Assembly (NCBI RefSeq): GCF_012910805.1
Contig: NZ_WTVK01000001.1
Span: 1 to 64,000, forward strand
Direction of reading: 5' to 3'
Source of the DNA: Aromatoleum evansii
Lineage (GTDB): Bacteria > Pseudomonadota > Gammaproteobacteria > Burkholderiales > Rhodocyclaceae
DNA length: 64,000 nucleotides
This document shows positions 11,881 through 22,912 of the stretch, piece by piece. Under the pieces are notes generated by a model. It saw only the letters and a list, made by a program, of their open reading frames with translations, had not been told where the DNA came from and did not search any database. The number at the start of each line of letters is the position of its first letter. Positions within the stretch are counted from its first letter, which is position 1. Both the position numbers and the translations under genes were made by a program.

Positions 11881-13569
11881 ATGACCCAGTCGAGCTACGT
11901 CCACGGCGCGTCCGAAAAGCGCCTCATCGGCCAGACCATCGGCTGCTTCTTCGACGAGGCCTGCGCGCGCCACGCCGCGCGGGAAGCCCTTGTCGTGCAC
12001 CATCAGAACGTGCGCCTCACCTACGCCGCGCTCAAGCAGCGCGTCGATGCGCTCGCGTGCAGCCTGATGCGCCTCGGCCTCAAGCGCGGCGAGCGCGTCG
12101 GCATCTGGTCGCAGAACAACACCGAATGGGCGCTGACCCAGTTCGCGACCGCGAAGGCCGGCCTCGTGCTGGTCAACATCAACCCCGCCTACCGCCGCGC
12201 CGAACTCGAATACGCGCTGAACAAGGTCGGCTGCCGCGCGCTGATCCTGTCGCCCGCCTTCAAGACCAGCAACTACCTCGAAATGCTCGGCGACCTCGCG
12301 CCCGAACTCGCGCAGTCCGAAGCCGGCCAGCTGAAATCGGCGAAGCTACCGACGCTCGAAATCGTCATCCGCATGGGCGCCGACAGGACCCACGGCATGC
12401 TCAATTTCGACGACCTGCTGCACGCCCCCTCCGGCGACGAACTCGACGCCCTCGAAACCCTCGGCGACGAGCTCCAGTTCGACGACCCGATCAACATCCA
12501 GTTCACCTCCGGCACCACCGGCCAGCCCAAGGGCGCGACCCTGTCGCACCACAACATCCTCAACAACGGCTTCTTCGTCGGCGAAGCGATCCGCCTCGTC
12601 GAAGGCGACCGCGTGTGCATCCCGGTGCCGCTCTACCACTGCTTCGGCATGGTGATGGGCAACCTCGGCTGCCTCACGCACGGCGCGACGATGATCTACC
12701 CGGCCGAGTCCTTCGAGCCGCTCGCGACCCTTGAAACGCTCGCCGAGGAGCGCTGCACCGCGAACTACGGCGTGCCGACGATGTTCATCGCGATGCTCGA
12801 CCATCCGCGCTTCGCCGAATTCGACCTCTCCCGCCTGCGCACCGGCATCATGGCCGGCAGCCCGTGCCCGATCGAAGTGATGAAGCGCGTCATCGACAAG
12901 ATGAACATGCGCGAAGTCACCATCGCCTACGGCATGACCGAGACCTCGCCGGTCAGCTTCCAGAGTGGCACCGACGATCCGCTCGACCGCCGCGTCTCCA
13001 CCGTCGGCCGTATCCAGCCGCACCTCGAAGTGAAGATCGTCGACAACGAAGGCCGCATCGTCCCGCGCGGGACGCCGGGCGAACTGTGCACGCGCGGCTA
13101 CTCGGTGATGCTCGGCTACTGGGAAGACGAGGCCAAGACGCGCGAAGCGATCGACGCCGGCGGCTGGATGCACACCGGCGACCTGGCGACGATCGACGAC
13201 GAAGGCTTCTGCAACATCGTCGGCCGCATCAAGGACATGGTCATCCGCGGCGGCGAGAACCTCTACCCGCGCGAGATCGAGGAATTCCTCTACCGCCACC
13301 CGAAGATCCTCGACGTGCAGGTCGTCGGCGTCCCCGACCAGAAATACGGCGAGGAACTGTGCGCGTGGGTCATCGTGCGCGAAGGCCAGACGCTCACCGA
13401 AGCTGAGGTGCGCGACTTCTGCCAGGGCCAGATCGCCCACTACAAGGTGCCGCGCTACATCCGCTTCGTCGACAGCTTCCCGATGACGGTTACCGGCAAG
13501 ATCCAGAAATTCCAGATCCGCGAGCAGATGAAGCGTGAACTGGGGCTGGCCGAAGCGAAGACCGCCTGA
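11881..13569 (+). CDS. AMP-forming acyl-CoA synthetase (ACSF2-like)
   Basis: 562 residues of the ANL superfamily. It activates a carboxylic acid to acyl-AMP and then to the CoA thioester. The ATP-binding loop [16 protein letters not shown] is at about 208-223, the YGMTETSP motif near 354-361, and the C-terminal catalytic Lys lies in [11 protein letters not shown]. The overall sequence resembles medium-chain/branched acyl-CoA ligases (ACSF2, FadD-like). Being downstream of liuABD it may activate isovalerate or another branched or short acid (inference; specificity cannot be read from sequence). The ATG at 11881 follows GGAGAGAG. The GST gene starts 15 bases downstream. Confidence 0.85.
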   Translation: MTQSSYVHGASEKRLIGQTIGCFFDEACARHAAREALVVHHQNVRLTYAALKQRVDALACSLMRLGLKRGERVGIWSQNNTEWALTQFATAKAGLVLVNINPAYRRAELEYALNKVGCRALILSPAFKTSNYLEMLGDLAPELAQSEAGQLKSAKLPTLEIVIRMGADRTHGMLNFDDLLHAPSGDELDALETLGDELQFDDPINIQFTSGTTGQPKGATLSHHNILNNGFFVGEAIRLVEGDRVCIPVPLYHCFGMVMGNLGCLTHGATMIYPAESFEPLATLETLAEERCTANYGVPTMFIAMLDHPRFAEFDLSRLRTGIMAGSPCPIEVMKRVIDKMNMREVTIAYGMTETSPVSFQSGTDDPLDRRVSTVGRIQPHLEVKIVDNEGRIVPRGTPGELCTRGYSVMLGYWEDEAKTREAIDAGGWMHTGDLATIDDEGFCNIVGRIKDMVIRGGENLYPREIEEFLYRHPKILDVQVVGVPDQKYGEELCAWVIVREGQTLTEAEVRDFCQGQIAHYKVPRYIRFVDSFPMTVTGKIQKFQIREQMKRELGLAEAKTA

Positions 13570-13584
13570 GTGCGGGGAGGGCAC

Positions 13585-14259
13585 ATGATCACCCTGTACC
13601 ACTGCGTCAACGCGCGCTCGTTCCGGCCGCTGTGGATGCTTGAGGAGCTCGGTCTGCCCTACGCGCTGAAAGTGCTGCCGTTCCCGCCGCGCCTCGACGC
13701 GCCGCAGTACCTGGAGATCAATCCCCTCGGCACGATCCCCGCGTTCCACGACGGCGCGACGCGCATGACCGAGTCCGCGGCGATCTGCCACTACCTTGCC
13801 GCCCGGCACTCGCCCCGCACGCTCAATGTCGAGACCGATGAGCCCGATTTCGGCGCCTACCTCAACTTCCTGCACTTCGGCGAGGCGACGCTGACCTTCC
13901 CGCAGACGCTGGTCCTGCGCTATTCGCGCTTCGAGCCGGCCGAGCGGCGCCAGCCCCAGGTCGCCGAGGACTACGCGCGCTGGTTCCTGTCGCGCCTGCG
14001 TACCCTCGAACCGCTGCTGGAAAAGCAGGACTTCATCTGCGCCGGGCGTTTCACGGCCGCCGACGTGTCGGTCGGCTACGCGCTGATGCTCGCCGACGAC
14101 ATCGGGCTCAGGGAGCGCTTCAAGCCGGCGGTGCTCGCCTACTGGCAGCGTCTGCAGCAACGTGAAGGTTATCAGCGGGCGCTTGCGGCGCAACAGCGCG
14201 CCGCGGTGGAGCAGGGCGTGCCGCCGCACTCGGTCGCCTTTGCCACCGGCCCGTTCTGA
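13585..14259 (+). CDS. glutathione S-transferase family protein
   Basis: 224 residues with the GST fold: an N-terminal thioredoxin-like half ([23 protein letters not shown], then NPLGTIPAF and the glutathione-contacting [12 protein letters not shown]) and an alpha-helical C-terminal half ([20 protein letters not shown], the usual N-capping/hydrophobic-staple region). Ser residues near position 11-12 could serve as the activating residue. GGGGAGG lies just upstream of the ATG. It is embedded between two CoA ligase genes, so it may act on an intermediate or electrophile of branched-acid catabolism, but the substrate is unknown. Confidence 0.85.
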   Translation: MITLYHCVNARSFRPLWMLEELGLPYALKVLPFPPRLDAPQYLEINPLGTIPAFHDGATRMTESAAICHYLAARHSPRTLNVETDEPDFGAYLNFLHFGEATLTFPQTLVLRYSRFEPAERRQPQVAEDYARWFLSRLRTLEPLLEKQDFICAGRFTAADVSVGYALMLADDIGLRERFKPAVLAYWQRLQQREGYQRALAAQQRAAVEQGVPPHSVAFATGPF

Positions 14260-14278
14260 ACGAGGAGACACACAAGAA

Positions 14279-16279
<2,001 letters not shown>

Positions 16280-16319
16280 CGAGTACGCCGCCCCACGGCC
16301 GCGGAGCGCGGGGGCGGAT

Positions 16320-16397
16320 GAGTGGGATCTGGTGAGTGGGATCTGGTGAGTGGGATCTGGTGAGTGGGATCTGGTGAGTGGGATCTGGTGAGTGGGA
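16320..16397. repeat. tandem array of a 14-bp unit, five copies plus a partial
   Basis: Five exact copies of GAGTGGGATCTGGT run from 16320 to 16389, and a sixth starts (GAGTGGGA, 16390-16397) but runs straight into the large hairpin at 16391-16448. Fourteen is not a multiple of three and the array is outside genes. The shared GAGTGGGA suggests the array grew from the edge of the hairpin element by slippage. Confidence 0.9.
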
Positions 16398-16448
16398 GCG
16401 GCTTCAGCCGCGAATCGGCGCCCATTCGCGGCTGAAGCCGCTCCCACT
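16391..16448. repeat. 58-bp perfect hairpin (REP-like), between convergent genes
   Basis: A 25-bp stem with no mismatch (16391-16415 with 16424-16448) and an 8-base loop CGGCGCCC. The arm begins AGTGGGAGCGGCTTCAGCCG. This type of sequence is a familiar dispersed repeat in high-GC proteobacteria. It lies between aacS (plus) and guaD (minus), where it could also stop transcription from both sides, though no T-run follows. Confidence 0.85.
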
Positions 16449-16547
16449 GCAGGCAGGGGCCGGCATGCGGAGCGCATTCGGCCGCGCGAGCCACCCATCG
16501 CCCGCGAGGGCTTCCACCATATGCCCCGTTTGCCCGGGAGCCGCGCT

Positions 16548-17840
16548 TCACGGCCGGCGCCAAGCCGGCTCGCCCATCACCCAGGTCTCGGCTACAGCCC
16601 GGTCGTCGCCCAGCATCATCAACACGAAGAGCCGCTCCGCGAGCGTCGTGCACGCCGCGCTGCGCCGCGCGAGCAGGGGCGTTGCCGCCGGATCCAGCAC
16701 GACGAAATCCCCCTCGCACCCTGGCGCGAAACTTCCGATCCGATCGTCGAGATACAGGCTGCGCGCCCCGCCCAAGGTCGCCAGATAGAAGGCCCGTTCC
16801 GGCGACAGCGACTGCCCGTTCAGCTGCAGCACCTTGTACGCCTCGCCCAGCGTCTGCAGCATCGAGAAGCTCGTCCCGGCGCCCACATCGGTGCCGATGC
16901 CCACCCGCAGTCCCGCGGCGTCCGCCTTGGCGAGGTCGAACAGCCCCGACCCCAGGAACAGGTTCGAGGTCGGGCAGAAACTGATCGCCGCCCCGGTCGC
17001 CGCCATGCGCGCGCGGTCCGCATCGTCCAGCCACACGCAGTGCGCGAACACGCTGCGCGGCCCGAGTTGCCCGAAGCGCTCATAGACGTCCAGATAACTG
17101 CGCGCTTCCGGATACAGCTCATGGATCCACGCGACCTCCGCGCGATTCTCCGCAAGATGCGACTGCAGATAGACGCCCGGATGCTCGGCGAACAGCCGGC
17201 CCGCGAGCCGCATCTGCTGCGGCGTCGAGGTCGCCGCGAAACGGGGCGTCACCGCATACAGCAGTCGCCCGCGCCCGTGCCAGCGCTCGATCAGCTCCTT
17301 CGATGCGACGTAGCCGCCCTCGCAGCTTTCACACAGGAATTTGGGGCAGTTGCGATCCATCAGCACCTTGCCCGAGATGATGCGCATGCGCCGCCGCAGG
17401 GCGGCCTCGAACAGCGCGTCGACGGAGGCGCGGTGCACCGTCGGGAACACCGCTGCGCTTGTCGTGCCGTTCCGCAGCAGCTCGTCGCAAAAGAATTCCG
17501 CCACGGTGGCGGCATGGGCGGGGTCGGCGAAGGCCTGCTCGACCGGCCAGGTGTAGCGTTCGAGCCATTCGAGCAGCTGCCCGCCCGGGCTGGCGATGAT
17601 GTCCGTCTGGGCGAAGTGGATGTGCGTGTCGATGAATCCCGGCACGATCATCCGTCCGCGCCGGTCCTCGACGCGGGCGTCTGCGGGCAGCTTCGCGAGG
17701 AGCGCATCCGCCGGCCCGGCTTCCGCGACCAGCCCCTCGCGCACGATCAGCAAGCCGTCCGCGAAATGCCGCAGCGCCTCCGTACCCCCAACAGCCGGAT
17801 CGCTGGTGAAGTGCAGGATCTCGCCGCGGACCGCTCGCAT
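16548..17840 (-). CDS. guaD: guanine deaminase
   Basis: 430 residues of the amidohydrolase superfamily. It deaminates guanine to xanthine in purine salvage/catabolism. Metal-site motifs: DTHIHFAQ (His73, His75), LQSHLAENRAEV, AHCVWLDD and GIGTDVGAG, in the expected order. SFCPTSNLFLGSGLFD and LCESCEGGY are typical of bacterial GuaD. The length fits. GAGGAGAGG precedes the ATG. The Nudix gene ends 10 bases upstream on the same strand, so the two are probably one transcript. A xanthine dehydrogenase cluster is not in the window. Confidence 0.92.
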   Translation of the reverse strand: MRAVRGEILHFTSDPAVGGTEALRHFADGLLIVREGLVAEAGPADALLAKLPADARVEDRRGRMIVPGFIDTHIHFAQTDIIASPGGQLLEWLERYTWPVEQAFADPAHAATVAEFFCDELLRNGTTSAAVFPTVHRASVDALFEAALRRRMRIISGKVLMDRNCPKFLCESCEGGYVASKELIERWHGRGRLLYAVTPRFAATSTPQQMRLAGRLFAEHPGVYLQSHLAENRAEVAWIHELYPEARSYLDVYERFGQLGPRSVFAHCVWLDDADRARMAATGAAISFCPTSNLFLGSGLFDLAKADAAGLRVGIGTDVGAGTSFSMLQTLGEAYKVLQLNGQSLSPERAFYLATLGGARSLYLDDRIGSFAPGCEGDFVVLDPAATPLLARRSAACTTLAERLFVLMMLGDDRAVAETWVMGEPAWRRP

Positions 17841-17850
17841 GGGCCTCTCC

Positions 17851-18402
17851 TCAGGGAACAGTTGCCGCCGGCGGCAGCGCGATGCTCGCGTTGTGCGTGC
17901 CGAAGCTGCCGCGGCGCCGGTCCTCGAAATAGTGGCGCAGCGTCAGCGCGATCGTGCGGAAGGCGATGTCGTCCCAGGGGATGTCCTTCTCCTCGAACAG
18001 TGCCACCTCCAGCGACTCCTCGCCCGGCCCGAAGTCGAGGTCCAGCAGGGTTGCGCGATACACGATATGCACCTGGTTGATGTGCGGCACGCTGATCAGC
18101 GTGAATAGGTCGCCGACCTCGATGCGCGCGCACGCCTCCTCGAGCGTCTCGCGCGCTGCGGCCTCTGCCGTGCTCTCGGCGTTCTCCATGAACCCGGCCG
18201 GGAGCGTCCAGAAGCCATGGCGCGGCTCGATCGCACGGCGACACAGCAGGATGCGCTCGCCCCACTCGGGAATCGCGCCGACGACGATCTTCGGATTCTG
18301 GTAATGGATCGTCCCGCAGCTCGCACACACGTGGCGCGGCAGGGTGTCTCCGGGAGGGATGCGCAGCGTGACGCTTGCGCCGCAATCTGAGCAATATTTC
18401 AT
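17851..18402 (-). CDS. Nudix hydrolase with N-terminal zinc ribbon
   Basis: 183 residues. The N-terminus has a four-cysteine zinc ribbon (Cys4, Cys7, Cys26, Cys29) like that of NudC and ADP-ribose pyrophosphatase-like proteins. The Nudix box follows: GFMENAESTAEAAARETLEE gives G-x5-E-x7-RE-x2-EE, but the glycine expected after EE-x is a cysteine (EEAC). The catalytic REx2EE glutamates are intact, so a nucleoside-diphosphate-X pyrophosphatase activity is likely; the substrate is not determined. It is co-directional with guaD and divergent from the HDOD-REC-GGDEF gene. Confidence 0.85.
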   Translation of the reverse strand: MKYCSDCGASVTLRIPPGDTLPRHVCASCGTIHYQNPKIVVGAIPEWGERILLCRRAIEPRHGFWTLPAGFMENAESTAEAAARETLEEACARIEVGDLFTLISVPHINQVHIVYRATLLDLDFGPGEESLEVALFEEKDIPWDDIAFRTIALTLRHYFEDRRRGSFGTHNASIALPPAATVP

Positions 18403-18592
18403 CGTGTTCGCCGACCTGTTCGTTCGGACAAATTCTAGCCCCTAACCCGCCTGCGAAGCCTCCCGGCGATGTCTCGCCTATCGTCCTTCGTGACAGCCGC
18501 CTGTCCGGCACGGTACAGTTCGCCCGACCCGAACGCCGTCCGCAGCGAGGCTGCGCCGCGGCGACAATCCAGCCTCCCGCATACCGCCACCG

Positions 18593-20629
18593 ATGTCCCC
18601 CCCGTTGGATTCGACCCGCTTCGAACAGATCCGCGCATCCGGCGATCTCCCCTCGCCGAAGGGAACCGCGCTCGCGGTGATCCGCCTGACGCGCCAGCAG
18701 GACGTGTCCACCGCCGAACTCGCGCGGGTGATCGGTGCCGACCCGGCCTTCGTCGGCCGGCTCATCAAGGCGGCCAACGGCCTCGTCGCCTTGAACCGGC
18801 GCCCGGTCGCCTCGGTGCACGAGGCGCTCATGGTCCTCGGCCTGCCTGCCGTGCGCACCATGGTGCTCGGCTTCTCGCTGCTGTCGCATTACCGGCGCGG
18901 AGCCTGCCAGGCGTTCGACTACAACCGCTTCTGGAGCAGCTCGCTCGCCCGCGCGCTTGCCGCCCAGGTCTTTGCCGAACGCACCCGCGCCGCCCCGGCC
19001 GATGAGCTCTTCGCCGTCGGCCTGCTCGGCAGCGTCGGCGAGCTCGCGCTCGCGACGCTCTATCCCGCCGATTACGCTGCGGTGCTCGAGGCGGCAAGCA
19101 AGCCCGGCGCCGCATCGCTGCTCGAACTGGAGCAGGAACGGTTCGCGATGGACCAATGCGAGCTGACCGGCGCGATGCTCGAGGACTGGGGCCTGCCGCG
19201 GATCTTCATCGATGCCGTCGCACAGGCCCGCGATCCGGAAGGAACCCATCTGGCCGAGGGATCACGGTCGCGAAGGATCCTCCAGGTTCTCGCCGCGGCG
19301 CGGGGTGTGGCGGAAATCTGCGTTTCCGACGACAAGGCTGCGCGGACCATGCTTGCGGCCAGGCTCTTCGCCGACGCTCCGCGCCTGGGGATCGAGCGCG
19401 AGTGCATCGTCGCCGACTGCGAACGCATCAGCTCCCTGTGGGTTGAATGGGGCGGCATGCTCCAGCTGCAGCAGCCGCGCGCCCCGCGCTTCGCCGAACT
19501 GTTCGAGCAGGTCGAGGCCGGTCCGGGAAGCGCTGCGGCGGCAGGAGCGCGCGCCGCTCCGGCGGTGCGCCCGCGCAACCCGGTACAGTTGCCGGTGACG
19601 CCCAGTCAGGCAGAGGCCGCGTCGGGCGAAGGGGGCGCGCATCCCCAACGCGCGCTGATCGTCGACGACGAGCCGCGCACCCGCGCGGGATTGCGCGCCG
19701 TGCTCGAGCAGGTGCACTACGAAGTGCATGAGGCGGGTGATGGCCGCGAGGGCATGGAGCTCGCCCTCGAGTTGCAACCCCAGATCATGATCCTCGACTG
19801 GAAGCTGCCCGAACTCGACGGCCCGGACCTCGTCCGGGCGCTGCGCCAGACACGCATCGGCCAGGCGATCTACATGATCCTGCTCACCCGCAGCGATGAC
19901 GACGAACACCTGGTCGCCGCCTTCGAGGCCGGGGCCGACGACTTCATCGCCAAGCCCTTGCGTCCGCGCGTGCTCGCCGCGCGCCTCAGGGCCGGCCAGC
20001 GTGTCGTGCGCCTGCAGCAGGAAGTCGAGCGCGAGCACGAGGAAATCCGCCATTTCGCGTCGCAGCTGGCGGTCACCAACCGCCGCCTGCACGAGGCGGC
20101 CCTCACCGATGCACTGACGGGCTTCCCCAACCGCCGTTACGCCATCGACCGCATCCAGCAGGAATGGTCCGCCGCACAGCGCTGGGGGCGCCCCTTGTCG
20201 TGCATGATCATCGATCTCGACAACTTCAAGCAGATCAACGACACCCACGGCCACGACGTCGGCGACGAAGTCCTGCGCAGCGCGGCCGACGCGCTGAGGG
20301 GCGCACTGCGGGGCCAGGACGTCGTCTGCCGCACGGGCGGCGACGAGTTCCTTGCAATCTGCCCGGAAACCGATCTGCCGCATGCCCTGAGCTGCGCCGA
20401 GCGCCTGCGCAACGCGCTCGACAAGCTGTCGCTGCAGGCCGGCGATGCGCGCGTGGCGATCAGCGCCAGCATCGGCGTCGCAATGCGCGAACACTGGATG
20501 CCCGACGTCGATGCGCTGATGAAGCAGGCCGACCTCGGCGCCTATCTTGCCAAACAGAAGGGGCGCAACCGTGTCGCGACGGTCCAGAAGACCGGCGATG
20601 CGGGCGGCGTCGACGCCGCTGCCGACTGA
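18593..20629 (+). CDS. HDOD-REC-GGDEF fusion: putative diguanylate cyclase
   Basis: 678 residues in three parts. Residues about 10-210 are an HDOD domain (DLPSPKGTALAVIRLTRQQ, VIGADPAFVGRLIKAANG), a phosphodiesterase-like fold usually without activity. After a low-complexity Ala-rich linker, residues about 352-475 form a response-regulator receiver (acidic pair Asp358/Asp359, phospho-acceptor Asp402 in ILDWKLPE, Lys in IAKPLRP). Residues about 510-660 are a GGDEF domain with intact GGDEF (582-586) and the inhibitory I-site RGQD (573-576) five residues before it. It should make cyclic di-GMP under phosphorylation control and product feedback. The partner kinase is unknown. The neighbouring flagellar master operon suggests a role in the swim/attach choice (inference). 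Confidence 0.9.
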   Translation: MSPPLDSTRFEQIRASGDLPSPKGTALAVIRLTRQQDVSTAELARVIGADPAFVGRLIKAANGLVALNRRPVASVHEALMVLGLPAVRTMVLGFSLLSHYRRGACQAFDYNRFWSSSLARALAAQVFAERTRAAPADELFAVGLLGSVGELALATLYPADYAAVLEAASKPGAASLLELEQERFAMDQCELTGAMLEDWGLPRIFIDAVAQARDPEGTHLAEGSRSRRILQVLAAARGVAEICVSDDKAARTMLAARLFADAPRLGIERECIVADCERISSLWVEWGGMLQLQQPRAPRFAELFEQVEAGPGSAAAAGARAAPAVRPRNPVQLPVTPSQAEAASGEGGAHPQRALIVDDEPRTRAGLRAVLEQVHYEVHEAGDGREGMELALELQPQIMILDWKLPELDGPDLVRALRQTRIGQAIYMILLTRSDDDEHLVAAFEAGADDFIAKPLRPRVLAARLRAGQRVVRLQQEVEREHEEIRHFASQLAVTNRRLHEAALTDALTGFPNRRYAIDRIQQEWSAAQRWGRPLSCMIIDLDNFKQINDTHGHDVGDEVLRSAADALRGALRGQDVVCRTGGDEFLAICPETDLPHALSCAERLRNALDKLSLQAGDARVAISASIGVAMREHWMPDVDALMKQADLGAYLAKQKGRNRVATVQKTGDAGGVDAAAD

Positions 20630-20805
20630 ACCCCGGATCTCCGAAAGCGCTGCGCTCCTTCCATATTTCCCTTTCAATACAATCGATTGGGCGTATTGTG
20701 GATATCACCTGTGGCTTATCTGCAACATGCCAATAGGGCTATTTTCTTGCAATTGCTCACAATTCACTTTAACTTTATGGCGCTTGTCCCTGAAAGGGAG
20801 CGGAA

Positions 20806-21120
20806 ATGAAACGTCCTGATTTTCAGGCGGAAATCAAGGAACTGAACCTCGCGTACCTGATGCTGGCCCAGCAGATGCTGCGCAGCGACCGGGAGACCGC
20901 GATGTTCCGCCTGGGTATCGACAAGGACGTCGCCGATCTCGTCGAGGGGCTTTCGAGCGCGAAGCTCGTCAAGATGGCCAGCAGCCAGATGCTGCTGTTC
21001 CGCTTCGACGACGCGCTGCTTGCCGGGCTGCTCGCGGGCAAGGGGCGCGACGAGACGAGTTCCAGTCTGCATGCGGCGATCCTCGCCGCGGGCAAGCCGG
21101 TGAAGCGGTTGGCGGGATAG
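20806..21120 (+). CDS. flhD: flagellar transcriptional activator FlhD
   Basis: 104 residues, similar to other FlhD proteins. FlhD with FlhC forms the FlhD4C2 complex that switches on class II flagellar promoters. Recognisable segments: EIKELNLAYLMLAQQMLRSDRETAMFRLG (given here in part: LNLAYLMLAQQML) and LGIDKDVADLVEGLS. GGGAGCGG precedes the ATG at 20806. A 176-base AT-rich leader separates it from the upstream gene and likely holds its promoter. flhC follows after 112 bases. Presence of FlhDC rather than FleQ/FlrA as master fits enterics and many betaproteobacteria. Confidence 0.92.
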   Translation: MKRPDFQAEIKELNLAYLMLAQQMLRSDRETAMFRLGIDKDVADLVEGLSSAKLVKMASSQMLLFRFDDALLAGLLAGKGRDETSSSLHAAILAAGKPVKRLAG

Positions 21121-21232
21121 GCGCCGACACGGCGCTGCGGGACGTGCAGGGCGCAAGGGCGGCAGGGGATGCCGCCTGCCACTGCAGGATCCGCGGCGGA
21201 GCGCCCCCGGGTGGGGCGGCAAGGAGAACACG

Positions 21233-21835
21233 ATGAAGAACAAGAGCATCATCGAAGAGGCTGAGGACATCCAGCGCGCAGCCGAAATGGTCCGCCTCGG
21301 TGCCCGCATGCAGATGCTGGAAGCCGAAACCAAGCTCAGTCGCGAGCGTCTGCTCAAGATCTACAAGGAAATCCGCGGCATGTCGCCTCCGAAGGGCATG
21401 CTGCCGTTTTCCACCGACTGGTTCATGACCTGGCAGCCCAACGTGCATGCCTCGCTGTTCATGAATTTCTTCCGCTTCTTCCAGGACAACACCGGCCTCA
21501 AGGGGCTGGACGCGATCCTGAAGGCCTATCACCTCTACCTCGACCACATCGAGGCTGAAGTGATCGAGCCGGCGCTGAGCCTCACCCGCGCCTGGACGCT
21601 GGTGCGCTTCTTCGATGCCGACCTCCTGCAGATGGCCTCGTGCACCAGCTGCGGCGGCCACTTCGTCGCCCACGCCTACGACCCGACGCACGAATTCGTG
21701 TGCGGCCTGTGCAACATGCCCTCGCGCGCCGGCAAGACCAAGCGTGCCGCCGAGGCCGCCCGGGCCACCGGCACCAAGCGCGCCACGGCCACGCGCCGCG
21801 TCGCCAAGACCAAGGCGCTCGCCACCGCCGACTGA
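21233..21835 (+). CDS. flhC: flagellar transcriptional activator FlhC
   Basis: 200 residues. The zinc site CTSC...CGLC gives Cys137, Cys140, Cys157 and Cys160, the same positions as in Escherichia coli FlhC. The C-terminus carries a basic Lys/Arg/Ala tail (KTKRAAEAARATGTKRATAT). It partners FlhD in activating flagellar class II operons. AAGGAG precedes the ATG. A strong terminator follows at 21860, separating flhDC from the motA transcript. Confidence 0.93.
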   Translation: MKNKSIIEEAEDIQRAAEMVRLGARMQMLEAETKLSRERLLKIYKEIRGMSPPKGMLPFSTDWFMTWQPNVHASLFMNFFRFFQDNTGLKGLDAILKAYHLYLDHIEAEVIEPALSLTRAWTLVRFFDADLLQMASCTSCGGHFVAHAYDPTHEFVCGLCNMPSRAGKTKRAAEAARATGTKRATATRRVAKTKALATAD

Positions 21836-21859
21836 ACGGCGGCGTCCGTTCGCGCAAGG

Positions 21860-21888
21860 GGCCGCCGCACATGCCGGCGGCCTTTTCA
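21860..21888 (+). terminator. rho-independent terminator after flhC
   Basis: Stem GGCCGCCG (21860-21867) and CGGCGGCC (21875-21882), 8 bp with a 7-base loop, directly followed by TTTTCATTT. It lies 24 bases after the flhC stop codon. Confidence 0.8.
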
Positions 21889-21897
21889 TTTCCGGGT

Positions 21898-21924
21898 TCA
21901 AGTTTGCGCGCCGAGTGACGTTAA
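21898..21924 (+). promoter_or_regulatory. sigma28 (FliA)-like promoter of motA
   Basis: TCAAGTTT (21898-21905), an 11-base spacer, and GACGTTAA (21917-21924). Compared with the FliA consensus TAAAGTTT-N11-GCCGATAA, 13 of 16 positions match with exact spacing. It lies between the flhC terminator and the motA start. The same arrangement occurs before cheV1 (25724). Confidence 0.6.
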
Positions 21925-21990
21925 AATCGCAATAACTTTTCCGGCGTGCGGCGGCGTCGTCGCGCGTGTCGAATCCACGGGGGCTTCCCG

Positions 21991-22845
21991 GTGTTCCTCA
22001 TCATTGGTTATCTGCTCATCCTCGCAGCGTCGGTCGGCACGTATTCCGTCCATGGCAGCCTCATGGCGCTGTGGGTGCCGATGGAATATCTCGCCATCGT
22101 CGGCCTGATGATCGGCGGCTTCGTCGGCAGCAACGGCCCGAAGGCCTTCAGGGCGACCTTGAAGGCCCTGCCGGGCGTGTTCAAGGGCTCGCCCTACACC
22201 AAGGCCATGTATCTCGACCTGCTCGGCCTGCTGTACGAGGTGCTGGCGAAGGTGCGCAAGGAAGGCCTGATGTCGATCGAGAACGACGTAGATAATCCCG
22301 AGTCGAGCCCGATCTTCACCAAGTACCCCACCATCATGGCTCACCATCATGCGGTCGAGTTCCTCACCGACTACCTGCGCATGATGGTCGGCGGCAACCT
22401 CAACGCCTTCGAGATCGAGGGCCTGATGGACAAGGAAATCGAGACGCACCACCAGGAAACGCACATCGCCCCGCACGTCATGGCCAAGCTCGGCGACGCG
22501 TTGCCGGCCTTCGGCATCGTCGTCGCGGTGATGGGCGTCGTGAACGTCATGGGCTCGGTCGGCCAGCCGCCGGCCGTGCTGGGCAAGATGATCGGCGGCG
22601 CGCTGGTCGGCACCTTCCTCGGCATCCTGCTCTCGTACGGCTTCGTGCAGCCGATTGCGAGCCAGCTCGAGCAGCGCGTCGAGGAAAGCGGCAAGATGTT
22701 CGAATGCATCAAGCTGGTGCTGCTCGCCAGCATGAACGGCTACGCTCCCCAGGTCGCCGTCGAGTTCGGCCGCAAGGCGCTGTATTCCAGCGAGCGACCG
22801 ACCTTCGCCGAGCTCGAGCAGGACATCAAGGCCCGCAAGGGGTGA
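21991..22845 (+). CDS. motA: flagellar motor stator protein MotA
   Basis: 284 residues from a GTG start at 21991, chosen because MotA proteins begin at this FLIIGYLLILAAS segment and GGGGG lies about 8 bases upstream; the reading frame is open to 21946 without similarity. MotA forms the proton channel with MotB in the inner membrane. Four hydrophobic segments are visible (1-20, 30-50, about 168-190, 200-222), with the conserved LPAFGIVVAVMGVVNVMG around the third. The cytoplasmic loop has the EGLMSIENDV region. First gene of motA-motB-cheR-cheB under a sigma28-like promoter. Confidence 0.9.
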   Translation: MFLIIGYLLILAASVGTYSVHGSLMALWVPMEYLAIVGLMIGGFVGSNGPKAFRATLKALPGVFKGSPYTKAMYLDLLGLLYEVLAKVRKEGLMSIENDVDNPESSPIFTKYPTIMAHHHAVEFLTDYLRMMVGGNLNAFEIEGLMDKEIETHHQETHIAPHVMAKLGDALPAFGIVVAVMGVVNVMGSVGQPPAVLGKMIGGALVGTFLGILLSYGFVQPIASQLEQRVEESGKMFECIKLVLLASMNGYAPQVAVEFGRKALYSSERPTFAELEQDIKARKG

Positions 22846-22912
22846 GACCCGCGATGATCGCCGTCGCCCCGCTTACGTTCAACGCTGACTGCCGCCGCGG
22901 CATGGGGCGCCC

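Noticed and set aside
16320-16397. Tandem 14-bp array considered as a CRISPR array or iteron-type origin
   Set aside because: The units are directly abutting with no spacers and there are no cas or replication-initiator genes nearby.
20630-20805. flhD leader considered as holding a small RNA gene
   Set aside because: AT-rich and likely regulatory, but I see no promoter-terminator pair or stable structure that would support an RNA gene.
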